Source: Aselliscus stoliczkanus (taxonomy: Eukaryota; Chordata; Mammalia; Chiroptera; Hipposideridae). From it: DNA of 64,000 nucleotides. Shown piece after piece: positions 24,701 to 37,860 of this stretch (positions are counted from its first letter, which is position 1; every line of letters begins with the position of its first letter). Made by a program: the position numbers and the translations under genes. Location: assembly GCA_033961575.1 (NCBI GenBank), contig CM066733.1, forward strand, positions 134,962,421 to 135,026,420, read 5' to 3'. The notes under the pieces were generated by a model, which saw only the letters and a list, made by a program, of their open reading frames with translations, made no database searches and was not told where the DNA came from.

Positions 24701-27036
24701 GCCATTCACTCAATAGTTGTCTGATTTACTATTTTACTTTATTATCTGCGATGTGATATAATGAGGAGATAGACTGTAGTAGGCTTTCCCCCTTTTGTTG
24801 TGAATTAGTCTTCCTTTAATTCTTTGACTCATCTTCCAGGCACTTCTAAAACCAGAGAGCAGTTACTCTGCTCAGTCATTATGTTTAACATGCCGTCTTC
24901 TTATGGTTTGAGCACCTGCTCCAGAAATCTAGTCACTGTGAATATTTATCTGCTCATGAGAAAGAATGTGGATATGTTCATTCTTTTAAACATTTTTCTT
25001 CGATTATATTTAATCTATGACAAAGAAACCAGACTCATAAACGTGTATTTTCCTGATTTGGTATTCAGGTTGTTTTCATGTCTGTCACATAAGCACCACC
25101 ACCAGTGATTACTTACAGATTGTGTTGTTGTAGCAGGTTTTGAAAAGGGCTATAGGGAATAAATCAAATTACAAATGTTTTCACTGTGCTGTTTTTCTTA
25201 TTTTTTCTTTTGCCATGGATTGACTGCTTTTCATGTTATAAACACCTTAATATTCTGATAAATAATTACTGATATTGTTTTGATCAGTTGTGTCTATTAG
25301 TAATGATAGCTCCAATAAGAAGAAAGTTGAAACTGTGAGAAACTTATATGGTTGTAGTATCTTTTTTCTCTTTCATCATGGATTGCTCCGAGGACTGCTT
25401 GTACAAACTAAAGTCCAGATGTCACGTGAATGATTTTCATGACTCGAGTGACTGGATTTAGTCATGCATTGGACACTGTAGGGAGAAACCCATGATAAAA
25501 CATTTAGATGGAATTCAAGACTGGTCAAGCATTGCTTTTTACGGGCCCAGGCTCTCTGAGTAATTGCCCACTGTCATTGATGCAGTGAGCTGCTTGAGCA
25601 ACAGGTAGTGGAATTCACACAGAAGTCCCAGCGAGCTTTAGTGTCAGGGCTGGAGGAAGGTCCAGGGAACCTGTCCTGTGTAATAGTTCCTGAATTTGTT
25701 AGTATATGGTTTTGTGAAAATCTTGCGACTTCCCTGCCCTTAATATTGCTTTAGGTTTTGGGAGTGAGTTTTAAAAGTCCTTATCTTCCTCTATTAGGGG
25801 ATGTACCCTCATTGTCTCTGCTTCTCTTTCCCCTTTTCTTCTCTTAGACATCTTCGCAGGGTTGAATAAAACCTGTGAATTACTGGGCCATTGCAGTGTC
25901 TCTACATTCAACAAAGAGGTTATCAATAGCTCAGGCTCTCCCTTAGATTGGGGGTACCATTTCCATAACCTCCCTGTTTTATAAGCCAAAGGCAGCTTAG
26001 GATGTCACAGATGTGGTAAAATATCTGGGACCAAGTCAAGTCACCACTCATTGTCCCTGACTCCATGGCTGTTAGCCACTGGTTTTCTGACCAAGAGATA
26101 AATAAGACCTGGATGCCTGACCAAGAAGCAAATAATGAGATGTTTTCTGTTCTCTGACATCATTCTACTTTCCCTTCTCACCACCTTTTTCCTATGGTTT
26201 TGAAAATCAAATGATATAACCAAAATAACCTGATCATTTATGGAATTTTCAGGGCTGTTGTGGTTTTTGTTGTGAATATTCAGGGCTGATTTCTGTGTTT
26301 TGTGAGGCTTTCACCAGCCTTGTCTGGCAGGAGCACCTGGCTTCAACCCACCTGGAGGTATCACAACTTCTATAATGTCTAGCTTCTTGCAAATTGATGC
26401 ATTGGCCATTCCCTTCCATGCCCTGGTGTCCTTGTGATGGCTTGGTTTTGATGATGTCTAGATCTATCTGATATTATTTTTCTCTCTGAAATGTTGAAGA
26501 GCTTATATTTTATTTGACCCAGTTTGTTCAAAGGAAAAGCGATTATGCCTGTTTTGTGAACCTTTCAGTACCATTGTTGTTTGTGGTTAGTGCCTCTTCC
26601 ATATCATTCTTGATCTGCTGGCACATCACCATGCAATGTTCCCCCACCATCTAACAGACTCCTACAGCGTTCTTCTGCTTGTGACCCTCAGTTGGGAGTT
26701 CTCAGTCCCTTTGCTGACATCTGGGCCAGAACGCCCTGTCCGCTATCCTCACCAAGATTTTGAAACTCCAAATTCTGGTGGCTGTGGGTCTGGACACCCT
26801 CATATAGATCTATATGAATCTGCAGTGATGTTGCTTTTCACCCCATATCAATGCCCAGAGACCTTAGGCCTCTACCACTTTGGATGTCTTGGCTGAGCTA
26901 CCTGCTGGGCTCTCTGACCTACCACTCCGTCTTCCCTGTCAGATTTCCAAGGGGATCCCCCAGGCATGGGACCACGGGGGTCACTCCCTCAGGCCAGGGA
27001 CTTGGGTGAGTCAAGTGAGGCTGAGTCATGCAAGTA

Positions 27037-27226
27037 CAGGGCCAGTTTCTGTCTTCATTGAAAATTTTAAGATTTTGTTCACCATGAAACTTCTGTATTA
27101 ATTTTGAGTTTTTAAAAATGTGGCATTAAAATATTATTTGTCTTGATGACTGGGTTTTTTTGGTGTTTCCTTAAATTTTGTGCCCAGGGCTGGGCTCTCA
27201 CTCCCGTAAGCCAAGTACTGGCCCAG
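27037..27226. mobile_element. Candidate hAT-like non-autonomous element
   Basis: The left end CAGGGCCAGT and right end ACTGGCCCAG are near-perfect inverted repeats around about 170 bases of AT-rich then GC-rich sequence. No 8-bp target duplication is preserved. I cannot name the family. Confidence 0.45.
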
Positions 27227-29516
27227 CACTCGCCATCCTATCAGAAAGTTCTCATAGCCACAGAGGCCAGCCACGCTCAAGTCGAGCTTTATTCTGCCTC
27301 CTCCAGATCCCACAGACTGTTTTCTTACTAAGGACCTAGGTTTCTGCCCTGCTTTGCATGGAGACTGCGTGGCATACACCATCGAGGAAACAAGCCCCTT
27401 CCCAGGACCAAAGCTATGTTTAGTCAAGCCCCCACTCCCAGGATACCCTCCCCACATGTACTAGGTAGGGTTTGACTGAAGGCACTTTCCAGCATCTGCC
27501 CCTCCTTCCCCTGGGCCCATCTCAGAAGTTTAAATAGAGTTATAAGTTCTCTTCCTTTTGCATGCTGAAGCTTAGCCCAAACCGACAGGTCTGGAGGTGT
27601 TTAGTTAGCAATCCAATGCTCCCCTTTATATGAGGCACTAAAATACTAGGGCAGCATCTTTGGAGCTGCTCTTTTTATCAAGATTGTCTACTGGGTGTCT
27701 GATAACATACAGTCTTTCTCACTTCCTCATCCTACCTCTCCTTGAAGACAGAGCTGTGGTTGGTAGAAGTGAACCATCTTTCCTTTGTGGCCTCGCTATA
27801 TTCTACATAATTCTGTCATGGCACTTACCAATGAGATTCACAGTTGTTAAGGGTTCTGAGGACCTATGCTCAAGGACCTCATGTGTATAAATTAGTCATC
27901 TTTGCATCCCCTAGTTCAGTGCCTTATAAATGTTTGTAGGATGAAACTGCTTCTCCAAGCTCTGCATCACACATCCCAGGGAATCTGTGCCCTCATCTTT
28001 TAGATCCTTGGAAAATGTAGTGTTTGGAAGAATCCATGCTAGAATGGAATCTCAACTTTCGCAGCAGACCTTCTAAAAGTTCATTGAATGAAAGAATAGG
28101 TCCCAAACAGTAGACCCAGAAGCGCAACAACCGATCCATTGACCTCAGCTAGTATAATCTTACATCCCCCACTCTCTACTCCACCAAAGCCTTGACTAGC
28201 TTCATGTGTATTACATCAGGGGTGAGGAGTTGGTAGTTATTGGGACCCTGATTAATGTTCCGTGCCAAAGGATATTGACTATACAGGGTTTCAGTCTCAC
28301 TGGGTTCCCATGAAGAGTCCTTGGCTCCCCTGGAAGGAGCATGCTGCTTGCCCTACCCAACCCCCAACATGAATTCCATATAGAGTACTTCTGTTCTAAA
28401 GAGCTAAAGAAACTCCACCTCCCTCCTGTTCCAATCAAGGATTTCCTCTTTCTCTTAGCCCAGGTTACTTACTTACAACAGGATTGGTCCGGAAGAAATA
28501 AGACTGTCAAGGGAATCCTTGAGCTATCTTGTTAAAATGCAGCCATTGACAGTGACTCTCTTATTGGCGTTTCTCAATGCACCTTGGGAACAATCCCAGC
28601 CATTATCCAGCCATGGCCCAACTGCCATGTTGCTCACCTTCTCCGTGATTTTTCAGAATCAACCTCTCCCTATTTACTTTTCTTCTGCCAGTTACAGTTC
28701 CCAGAAAGACTCTAGCAGCCCTTCTTCCCACTTGTTTTTCTATGTGTCCCCCAACCCCATCCTGTTCCTGCCTTGGCTGAACCTCTGCCTGGCCCTCTGC
28801 TTCATTTTACTTGCTTGGTTCAGACACTGCTATCAGCCCAGATGCTGATATGTTCTCCTTGTCTTGATTTGGGGTCCTGCTGATTGTTCATGCACGGTGG
28901 GAGTACACATCAGCATTTATGCTTGGAGAGAACCATCTATAATAGCTTCCCATTTTTGTGTATGATTTTAGTTTAATGGCTTTTCTGCTGCTTTGTATCT
29001 ATTTTAATGCTTTAGTTCTGTGTTTTGAACCCTGGACCAACATTTACAGGATGTTCAAATTTTTTGTTGGTTTTTTAATTGAAGAGATAAGCACACCTGT
29101 ATCAACTAGGAAGGCTACATGATTTAAAATGGATGAGGACAGCAAATGCCTCAGTAGCAGTTTTTGGCAGGCATTTCCTTGTGTCATGGAGAAGTGTTGG
29201 GCTTCCCACTGTCAAGAGGGGGAAGCAAAGGGTGCCCATGTGAAATTCCCAGATCCTGTCTTCAGCTTTTGCTAACTGAATGGATGGTGTCAGCATAAGT
29301 GCAGGATGTGTGCTTCTGATGAGGCGTTCGCATTATTCCAGGTGAATCGCAAACATCTGTGCTTCTTCTAGATTTAAATTCTTGAGGTCTCCTCTCCTGC
29401 TGATTTCTGCCTTTCTTCCCTACTATTGCTGACTTCTCTTTGCAGAGGCACACAAATGTAAGTTTTGGCTGTTTGTCTTTTTTGCTGGTTGTGCCCCAGA
29501 ACAAAAAAAGAAAAAA

Positions 29517-29544
29517 AGGAAGGAAGGAAGGAAGGAAGGAAGGA
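29517..29544. repeat. (GGAA)n microsatellite
   Basis: Seven GGAA units follow an A-rich stretch. Confidence 0.95.
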
Positions 29545-30929
29545 TGGATAGGAGGTTTAAGACACTTTGGTTAGTTTAAGCCTGGCTCATTATCAGTGTA
29601 GAGAGCTTTGTATCTCAGGGAGCCATGAAAGGAAATATGAAGGGAGACCTTGTCAACCTTGCTGGGAGTCAATGGGAACCTTTGTCCTGGAGTCATCTGA
29701 ACTGTTCCAGCTTCCTGAGATCAGACTTACCCTAAACAGTCAAGCACAGTGACATTTCCGTGTTGGCCACAAAAAGCAGATGGCAAAGAGGAGGTGGAGT
29801 AGCCTTTGGCTGTGGTGATGCTGCAATCCATGTTAGAAATCAAGGTGCCCTAAAGATCTAGTTTCTCTTTTTTCCTCGTTTTATTGCTCTGGAGACCAAT
29901 AGTATTCCTGTCACCTTTTAACATAGTATAAGTGACAATACTCTAATATTTCCTAATTTACAGACAGCTTCTTCTGTGTGTTATCTGCCAACCTGTAAGC
30001 TAGTCCTAATGGTTTTCATGTTCTATGCCCTTTGATAAGGAAGACCTACAATTAGTTTTCAGTTATAAATCTTCTCCTTGTTAATAGCCCCTGACTTCAA
30101 AGCACTTTTAAATGATGCATTCAATTAAAAAAGTGCACAACCTACCCAAGCTAGGGATGTAAGGGATATTGGGCTTAAGTGATATTTTGTGATATGAGCA
30201 AGATAATTAATGTTCAGAAACCAGCCATGACCACTTATCTTCCCTTTATGACAAGTCGTCAATGTCTTTATTTTATAGCACTTGGGTCTAAAGGGAAGTG
30301 TTAGGAGGAAGCATAACTCCATTTTGAAAAAATATAATAATCCAATCATGAATTTCCATTTTGGGACCTCTTCATTCCTTCTAAATGGGATAAAGGTAGA
30401 ATTTTTGCTGTGTAGATTGCATGGTTTTCATAATTAAATGGCACCTTATAGGCAACTTAGGTCCAAATTTCCTTTCATTTCAAAGTATGCCTCCAAGATA
30501 TTTTATATTGATGGGTTATAAAAATGGATTCCAAGAGATGGGTAGGGACCTGAGGTCATCAATGCAGTGATGTAAATGGCTCAGTGAGGTGTTCGTATCT
30601 CTTTTTTTAACCATATAGGACTTTTCTACTGGGGAAGGCACGGTCCAAAGCATCATATTACTTGCTTTGGACATCTTTGTGTATTAGTTGTATTTTTATT
30701 TTCCTGTATGCGTATGTGTAGTTGAACTGTTTATAAATCAGTAGTATTATGTAACTACACAATACTTAATGTGTCTTTTTCAAATAAAGCCAATAAACCT
30801 GACACAGGAGATCTCCCTTTACCTCTTCTATAGTCTAGTACTCTGTTAAGATGATGCTTCTTAGCGTGCTTAATAGCCTTACAATTCACATTTTCCCAAC
30901 TAAATTTGGGGCATGTTAGAACATCAACT

Positions 30930-31095
30930 GACATTTTGAAAACCTTTATTATGTGCCAGAGACTCTCTCAGGTGCTATACATGCTGGTCTTAGTCCCAAA
31001 AGCACTTCTGGGAGGCAGGGGAAACACTGAGGCTTGGAGAGACCCTCCAGCCAACCCGGATAGAGTCTGTATGGTTGGACTCCAGAGTTCACCTT
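30930..31095. mobile_element. MIR-like SINE fragment
   Basis: The pattern 'tttattatgtgccagagact' followed by an 'aaacactgaggcttggagag' segment resembles MIR read antisense. Confidence 0.4.
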
Positions 31096-32900
31096 CTTAA
31101 CACTATGAAATATTACCTGTCCCATTATAGGTTTAACACAGGAGTTTATTTCTTCTTATTTGTAATTTATGCAAAAAGCTGAGCTATGTAAACCTAAATT
31201 TCATGCAGTAAATTATTTGATGAAGCACCATTATTGAAAAGAGTTGTTGAGAAATCGGCTATGTTTAGCCACTGCTCATTCACCAGTGCAATTTACTAAT
31301 GTAGGAATATGAATAACGTGACCTTGGATTGAAATAACTTTACGTGCAATTTCCAAGGAGCCAGAGCTTTTAAAAGTGGGATATGTGTTGTCTAATCAGA
31401 CCTGGGGGAAAGCCATGATTTAGAGCTATCGAGATTAGTGTGTACGTATATGACTTTGCCGGGAAATGGCCTAAATGGACTTTTCCTCTCTGTAAAGCAG
31501 AAGGAGACCTTAAGATATGAGTGCTGCTAGTCTGGGGGTGATGTGAATACCCAGTGGGGAAGCCTGAGTAATTATGTAATTAAGTAACTAACCCTATCCT
31601 CTCTGAGTTTCTGTTGACTTGACTGAGAGACGGGGCCAAGTGGCCACTAAGGTGGTTTCTTTAGGGAGGGTTATTAAGATGAGCAAACCTGCACAATTAC
31701 CAAGAGAAGATTTTGTGTAGGGCTCATTGTTAGGCCGAAATTAAAGGAATGCATCTAGAATAGATCATATTCTGAGTCGGAGCAAACCTGGCCTAATTTT
31801 TAATTTAATGAAGTCCAGAGAGAACTGCTATATTTCAGACATTTTTTCCCCCTGAAACTGTAACTTCCCCATTTACTTGCTTTATTTTGTAAGCCTCTTT
31901 TTTTTATTTTTTTATTTTGGTATTTACTAGCTGGAGAAAAATGCTTCAAAGACAAAAGGGGGTTTTGTATGCTTATTTCAGAAGTTGTTAGTAGAGAAGT
32001 AACCGGGAGGCTGTGTCCAGCTATGCACGGGTCATTGGGGCAAAGGGCAGAAGAAGGGGGCTGGACATCGAGGCTTCCCAGGGTTGAGCTGTGGGAGGGC
32101 AGCTGTGTTACCCTACAGGATTTGAATGCCACCTCTGAAAAGGGGGAGGGAGGCACTCACGGGTTTCCGAGTAATAAAAATATAGATGTAATTTAAAGTC
32201 AATTGGATAGTTGATTACGAAAGAAAAACGGTTGTTAGTTTAAGGTGTGTGTGCCCAAGCAAGCAGTACAGTGGACGCCTTTATAAATATTTGTTCGCGA
32301 TGATTGCCTTGAATGTCAACATCTGTATTGGAGATGTCTGGAAGGGAATCTGGACTCTTGTGAAGAAGACAGTGGCCAGTGGGGATGGGTGTCCTGGGTT
32401 TGGAGTCAGAGACAAGTCTGTGTGCTGGGAACACGGTGGGAAACAAGACAGAACTCTCTCCCCTCCAAGAGGCTACCACTTGCTGGGGGAAGTAAAGAGA
32501 TCATCGAAATACGCACACTAAGTCCTGGATCCAAGTCCTGGTTCTCCTGTGTATGCCCATTGGGACGCTGAGCTACTCATTTTGCTTGTCAGCTTGGAGA
32601 TGGACACTGAAAGATGGACACTGGTGGTGCCTCTGTTCCCCAGTGTGATCATTGACGGACCAGTAGATGCAGGGGAAATAGATCTAGAGAGACCCTATTG
32701 CAGGCCATAGAGGCAGACTGGGCCTCCCCTGCAGGGCTCAGCATACTTGCCTGCTGTTCCCTGTCTAGGAGAAGAGCCTCTGTTTTACCTCCTCCATCCT
32801 CTATGTCTTTTTAGCATTTGAGCGGGGGAGCAGCTTCCAGCCCACAGGGCTTGTCTCAGGCCCTTACATGTTACTGGCAAATATATACATGTATGTTCCC

Positions 32901-33113
32901 TGTTTCCTGAAAGTAAGACCTAACTGGAAAATAAGCCCTAGCATGATTTTCAGGGTACTTGTAACATTGTAATATAAGCCCTACCCCCAAATAAGCCCCA
33001 GTTAAGATCATCAGCCAGGCATGACCGTATTTGAATAAATGTAGATTTTTGTACATGAATAAATGAATAAAATGCAATTTTGGAGCAAAAATTAATTTAT
33101 TTTTTGGGGAAAC
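32901..33113. mobile_element. Non-autonomous DNA transposon with inverted ends
   Basis: The left end TGTTTCCTGAAAGTAAGACC pairs with the right end, whose complement is TGTTTCCCCAAAAAATAAAT. Inside, 'ggaaaataagccctagcatg' and 'ccaaataagccccagttaag' are internal repeats of the same motif. No clear target duplication or reading frame exists. I do not know its superfamily. Confidence 0.6.
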
Positions 33114-33116
33114 ATT

Positions 33117-33158
33117 TTATATATATATATATATGCATGTGTGTGTGCGTGTGTGTGT
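33117..33158. repeat. (AT)n plus (GT)n microsatellite
   Basis: An AT run is followed by an imperfect GT run, between the inverted-repeat element and an L1 fragment. Confidence 0.9.
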
Positions 33159-33640
33159 AGATCAGCTTTATTGAGATATAATTGACATAACATTGTGTAA
33201 ATTTAAGGTGTACAGTGTGATGACTTAAATATATATTGTGAAATGATTACCACAATAAGGTTAATTGACACATCTATCGCCTCACATAGTTACTGTTTTG
33301 TGTGTGGTGAGAACTTTTAAGATTTCCCTCTTATAAACTTTTAGGTATACAATACAGTATTATTAGCTAGAATCACTGCTGCACATTAGCTTCCCAGAAT
33401 TTATTCATGTTACAATTGGATGTTTACCCTTTGACCTTCACCCTTCGCCCCTCTCCCCCATGTGTGGCAACCACTAATCTATTCTCTGTTTCTATGTGCT
33501 TGGTTTGTTTTTAAACTCCACATATAAGTAAGATCATGCAGTGTTTGTCTTTCTCTGTCTGACTTCTTTCGTGTAGCATAAAACCCTCAAGGTTCAGTCC
33601 ACGTATTTGTATATGTAGCAGTGTGATACTGTGATTTATA
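33159..33640 (-). mobile_element. L1 3' end fragment (minus strand)
   Basis: 'tttattgagatataattgac' followed by 'gattaccacaataaggttaa', then 'gtgtttgtctttctctgtct', is the antisense L1 3' UTR. It parallels the copy at 40155. Confidence 0.8.
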
Positions 33641-33654
33641 ATAAGAAATATATA

Positions 33655-34265
33655 CTATATTTGGCCTTTGTCTGCATTGCTGAGTCCCTAAAACTCTTGC
33701 AATTTTGTTAAGTGATGAGAGCAATAAAGTTGCCTTTTGTTATGTTAATTAAGTAACATTGGAAAGCCTATTGGATAGGGGCTGGTTGTCAGGAGCCAAC
33801 CATGAGATTAAAGGGTTGGAATTTTCAATCCCACTCCCTGACCTCCAGGAGGGGCGAGGGAAGAGAGGTTCAGAGAGCTTCTGGATTGGTGAATATGCAG
33901 TGCTGGGAGAGTGGTGTGCCTGGAGGGGGCATGGAAGTTCTGCACCCCTTCCCACCTACCTTACCCTACACACCTCTTCTATCTGGCTGTGGCTGAGTTA
34001 CATCCTTTTATAATAAACTGGTAATCTAGTAAGTAAAATGTTTCTCTGAGTCTTGTGAGCTGCTCTAGCAAATTGATAGAACCAAAGAGGGGGTCATTGG
34101 GACCTCCACTCTGAGGCCAGTAGGTCAGAAGCACAGATATCACCTGGGTCTCAAGTAGGGATGGGGGACAGCCTTCTGGGACTGAGCCCTTAACCTGTGG
34201 AATCCGATGCTATCGCTGGGTAGACAGTGTTTGGAGTTGAATTATAGTCTATGGAGCTGGTGTTG
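33655..34265 (+). mobile_element. Solo-LTR-like element (family not assigned)
   Basis: A segment with an AATAAA signal ('tttataataaactggtaatc', near 34000-34020) followed by 'gggactgagcccttaacctg' has the style of an old mammalian endogenous-retrovirus LTR. There is no second LTR and no gag, pol or env coding region. The family call is tentative. Confidence 0.45.
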
Positions 34266-34370
34266 GAGAAATGAATTTTGGTGGTGGGGGACCCACCCCC
34301 CACTTTGGAATTGGGTGCATGACCCCTTTAATCACACATTTTCTTTATCCATTCATCGGTCACATTAATG

Positions 34371-34850
34371 CAGCAGTTCTCAGATTTTGTGGTCTCAAGA
34401 CCTTTTACACTTTTAAAAATTATTCAGGACGCCAAAGAGCTTTAAAAATTTTTTATGGATTATAGTTACCATATTACACATTAAAATAGAAATTTAGAAA
34501 TACTTATTCATTAAAAATAATGAGCCTATTACATGTTAATATAAATCACTTTTTATGAAAAGTAACTACTTTCAAGACAAAAACAAACCTTAAAAGAAGT
34601 TTATATTTTTTGCAAATCTCTTTATTACCTGGTTTAATAGGAAACAGCTAAAATTCTCAGGCTTCGTCTCTAGTCAATCTGTTACAATCTGCTGCTTTGG
34701 TTGAAGTAAATAAAGAAAATCCAGCCTCTACAGATAAGTGGTTTAAAATGGGAGGGGAATTTTAATCACCCTTTGAAATAATTATGGATATCCCTTTTTG
34801 ATAAACTCCATTGTATATTCCTGAAAGATTGAGAATGAAAATAGCTTTGC
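34371..34850 (+). mobile_element. hAT-Charlie-type DNA transposon fragment
   Basis: It begins CAGCAGTTCTCAGATTTTGT, a decayed form of the common hAT end CAGTGGTTCTCAAAC. It continues with 'aaaattattcaggacgccaa' and 'tttgcaaatctctttattac', which are recognisable Charlie-type internal sequence. The right end is not resolved. Confidence 0.7.
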
Positions 34851-36869
34851 CCACATGGACCCTCTGAAAGGGTCTCAGGTGTTTAGGCTATACTTTCCTC
34901 CCCATTTAGATGCCAGAATCTCAAATCATTCTTCCTTAAGTCTCCAGGTTTTCTGTTACCTGAGAACAGGAGCTTCTCTCAGCTCTGCCTTCTAGGCGGG
35001 CCATTGCCTCAGAGTCCAGAACCTTTAAGGACTGCACAGCAATCAAGCTGTTATACTTTGGAGGGAGGTGTCTCTCTGTGATCCTGTTATCACAGGCCTG
35101 TGGAACTGTCACCTGGGTCACTAATTATACTTCTACCATCCCCCTAGCTATGGAAATTACCCTATTAAAGCCACACAATGTACTGGGGTCTTATGAAGTT
35201 TCCATAAGATATCAGAAAAGACTGGTACTTTGCAAATTGTGCAACAAATCATAAGTGAAATATCACTGATAAAATAGCTCCTGGTGTATTGCTGTTTGAA
35301 GCATGATTAAGGGTTTTTTGTTTTGTTTTGATTTTTACCTTCAGTGATGAGTTTCAAGGTATGATTTTTAGCTAGGAGAACAAGGTTCTGAGAACAAAGT
35401 AGCAGATAAAAATCTGGATTTAAGTAGTTATTTCCGATTCGTAAGACTACAAAGAGGCCTAAATTGGTCCTTGGGAATTAGAAATAAATCAGCCTGAGCA
35501 GGCAAGGTCTGGAAAACTTCACTGTGGCAGTTTTCAATGTTCTTTAAAATATATTCTGACAGTCTGAAATACGGGAACTGAAATCAGGTGCCACTCTTAT
35601 CAGTGTTCCTCTTCCATTTTTACTTGGGCTCACGATACTTCTAAAGCTGGCCTCTTTGTGGCAGTCCACAATGAAGGTGGCTGTTGATGGAGTATGGGAG
35701 TGGGCAGAGGACACCAAATTTCCAGTAGTACTGCAATACATACCTACCTAAAGGTAATGCTTTGGCTGCATCTTTAAGCAGAGAAAGTGCAGAGATTTTC
35801 TTAGTTTAGGAGGTACGTGATTGTTGGTTATATGTAAATGATCTGGGCTGTCTATCATTTTCCTCTGGATCCGAAACCTTGGTTGCCTACTCAACATCCA
35901 ACCACCCTGTACCCCCAACAGAACCTGATTGGGTATCAGGATCTACCTTTATAATCAGCCCCGAGCTTCAGGGGGAGGCTGCCCCATTGTAGGCACAACA
36001 GCCTGGTCTGTCATGGGCTTGTCCTACCTCGATGTGTCAGAATGGAATGTGAGAGGGACGCTCTCTCAGTCTTGTGCCAGTGAAGTTCTTCCTCTGAAAC
36101 CTAACGCATTCAAAAGGTGGTTGGAGGGGCGGGGCCATAGCTATTTTGAAGCTTTGAAGGGAGCCCACCAGGGGATAAATCTGACGGGGAGGATGGATCA
36201 GCAGAAAGATGGAAAGAACCTGAATTCTTGGCTCTGTCATGGAAGCACTGAATTACCTAAACCTGGAGCCAGCCTGCCTCCTTGTTTACGCCACTGCAAG
36301 AGTTGCATGTCCTTTCACTTGCTGTAGAAAGCACCCTCATGGATACTTGCTTCCTAGAGGAATCCATGTGACCCTCAGGGACCCCAGGGCGAGAGGAGAG
36401 CCCAGGTGAATGTGGCAGCCATAACAAACATGAAAATTTATTGGTGGGACCCTTTTCTTCTTGTCTGGCTGTTGTTTGGCCATATTGTCCTTTTTGTTTC
36501 TTCTGCAGGATAAGGCCAAGGAAATACTACATGGAGCATTTGGTAACGCACATGAAATAGTAAGAGAAGAGAGCTGAGACATCTGTGCCATCTATAAAGT
36601 GTAGGCTCCTGGGGTGGGGCTTTGGCATTCTCTCCCACACCCTGGGCACACAGGCGCACAGTGTGGCCTTGTCCTGCTGCCATAAATAACTGATTTACTT
36701 GTGTGCTCCCCCATCTAGACTCTAAACTCCATCATTCTCATGTCCAGGGTGCCTGCCCTACAGTATTGAAAGGTGCCCATTATGGAGCATTGGTCTATGC
36801 CAGGAATTTTACTACTGGGTTTATGCATTTATTAAATTTTACAATGGGTTACTAATATATTCTATATTT

Positions 36870-36965
36870 TAATGGTAAGAAAACTGAGGCTGGAGTGATA
36901 AAATCGTTTGCTTGAAGTCACACAGCTTATCTGTGATAGACAAGGTTCAATTGCAGGTCTGACTT
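36870..36965 (-). mobile_element. MIR SINE fragment (minus strand)
   Basis: 'gaaaactgaggctggagtga' followed by 'gaagtcacacagcttatctg' is the antisense MIR core. Confidence 0.75.
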
Positions 36966-37594
36966 GAAAATTGATTTTAACAAATATATTCTATGCTTTT
37001 AATGCACAAATTTGCTGCATGCCTGTCACTTAGATGTGTTAGAATAAGAATTATTGTTGCCTATATTCCTTCATTTTACCTTTCACTTTTGGAAAATAAG
37101 GCACATATGTCATTACTGGAATTTGGCTCTTCTCTAGAAAGAGGCTTTAATAGAGTCTGTAAGTAGGAATGCATTCAGCTGTAAGTAATGGAAGCCTGAC
37201 TAACAGTGGTTTAAACCAGATGGGGCTTCATTTTCTCATTCATAGGCAGTATGGAGGTAAGCTGTCAGCAGTGGTATGTCCAGGATTCTGTTGGCCTTCC
37301 ATTATATTTGACTCTTCATACCACGAAATGGCTGTTACAGCTCCAGTCGTCACATTTCCATCCAATAGAGAAGGCAGGCAGACAAAAGGCAGAAGGGCAG
37401 TGCCACCCAAACAGGCCACCTAAACAGTCCTGGTCCTTTTTATGAGGAAAGCAAAAGTTTTTCCACAGCCACAAGGAAGACAGGAAAAGCAGGAGACAGG
37501 ATTATGGGGAAAGACTTAGACCAATCTGGGTCTTCCACTTGGGGAGACCGTGCTGCCAACTTTTAAAACCAAGCTAGGCACTTGTCTTATTAGG

Positions 37595-37860
37595 GAGACC
37601 ACTTCATGGACTGTGAAGATGTCTTCCTACTGCGCTGTACACCTGAAGCTGAAGCTGAATAATATTGAATGTCAACTGCAGTTATATATATATATGTATA
37701 GTCACGGGATGTGGAACACAGCATAGGGAATAGAGTCAGTGGAGTTGTAACAGCTATCTGTGATCTCAGAGGGGTAGTAGATGGAGGGTTGTCGCTTTGT
37801 AAGGGGTGTCACTGTCTAATTATTACATTGTTTTGTACACCTGAAACTAATAAAAAAAGC
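37595..37860 (+). mobile_element. L1 3' UTR fragment (plus strand)
   Basis: 'gtcacgggatgtggaacaca' and 'gttttgtacacctgaaacta' followed by 'ataaaaaaagc' match the sense L1 3' end and its poly-A. Confidence 0.78.
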
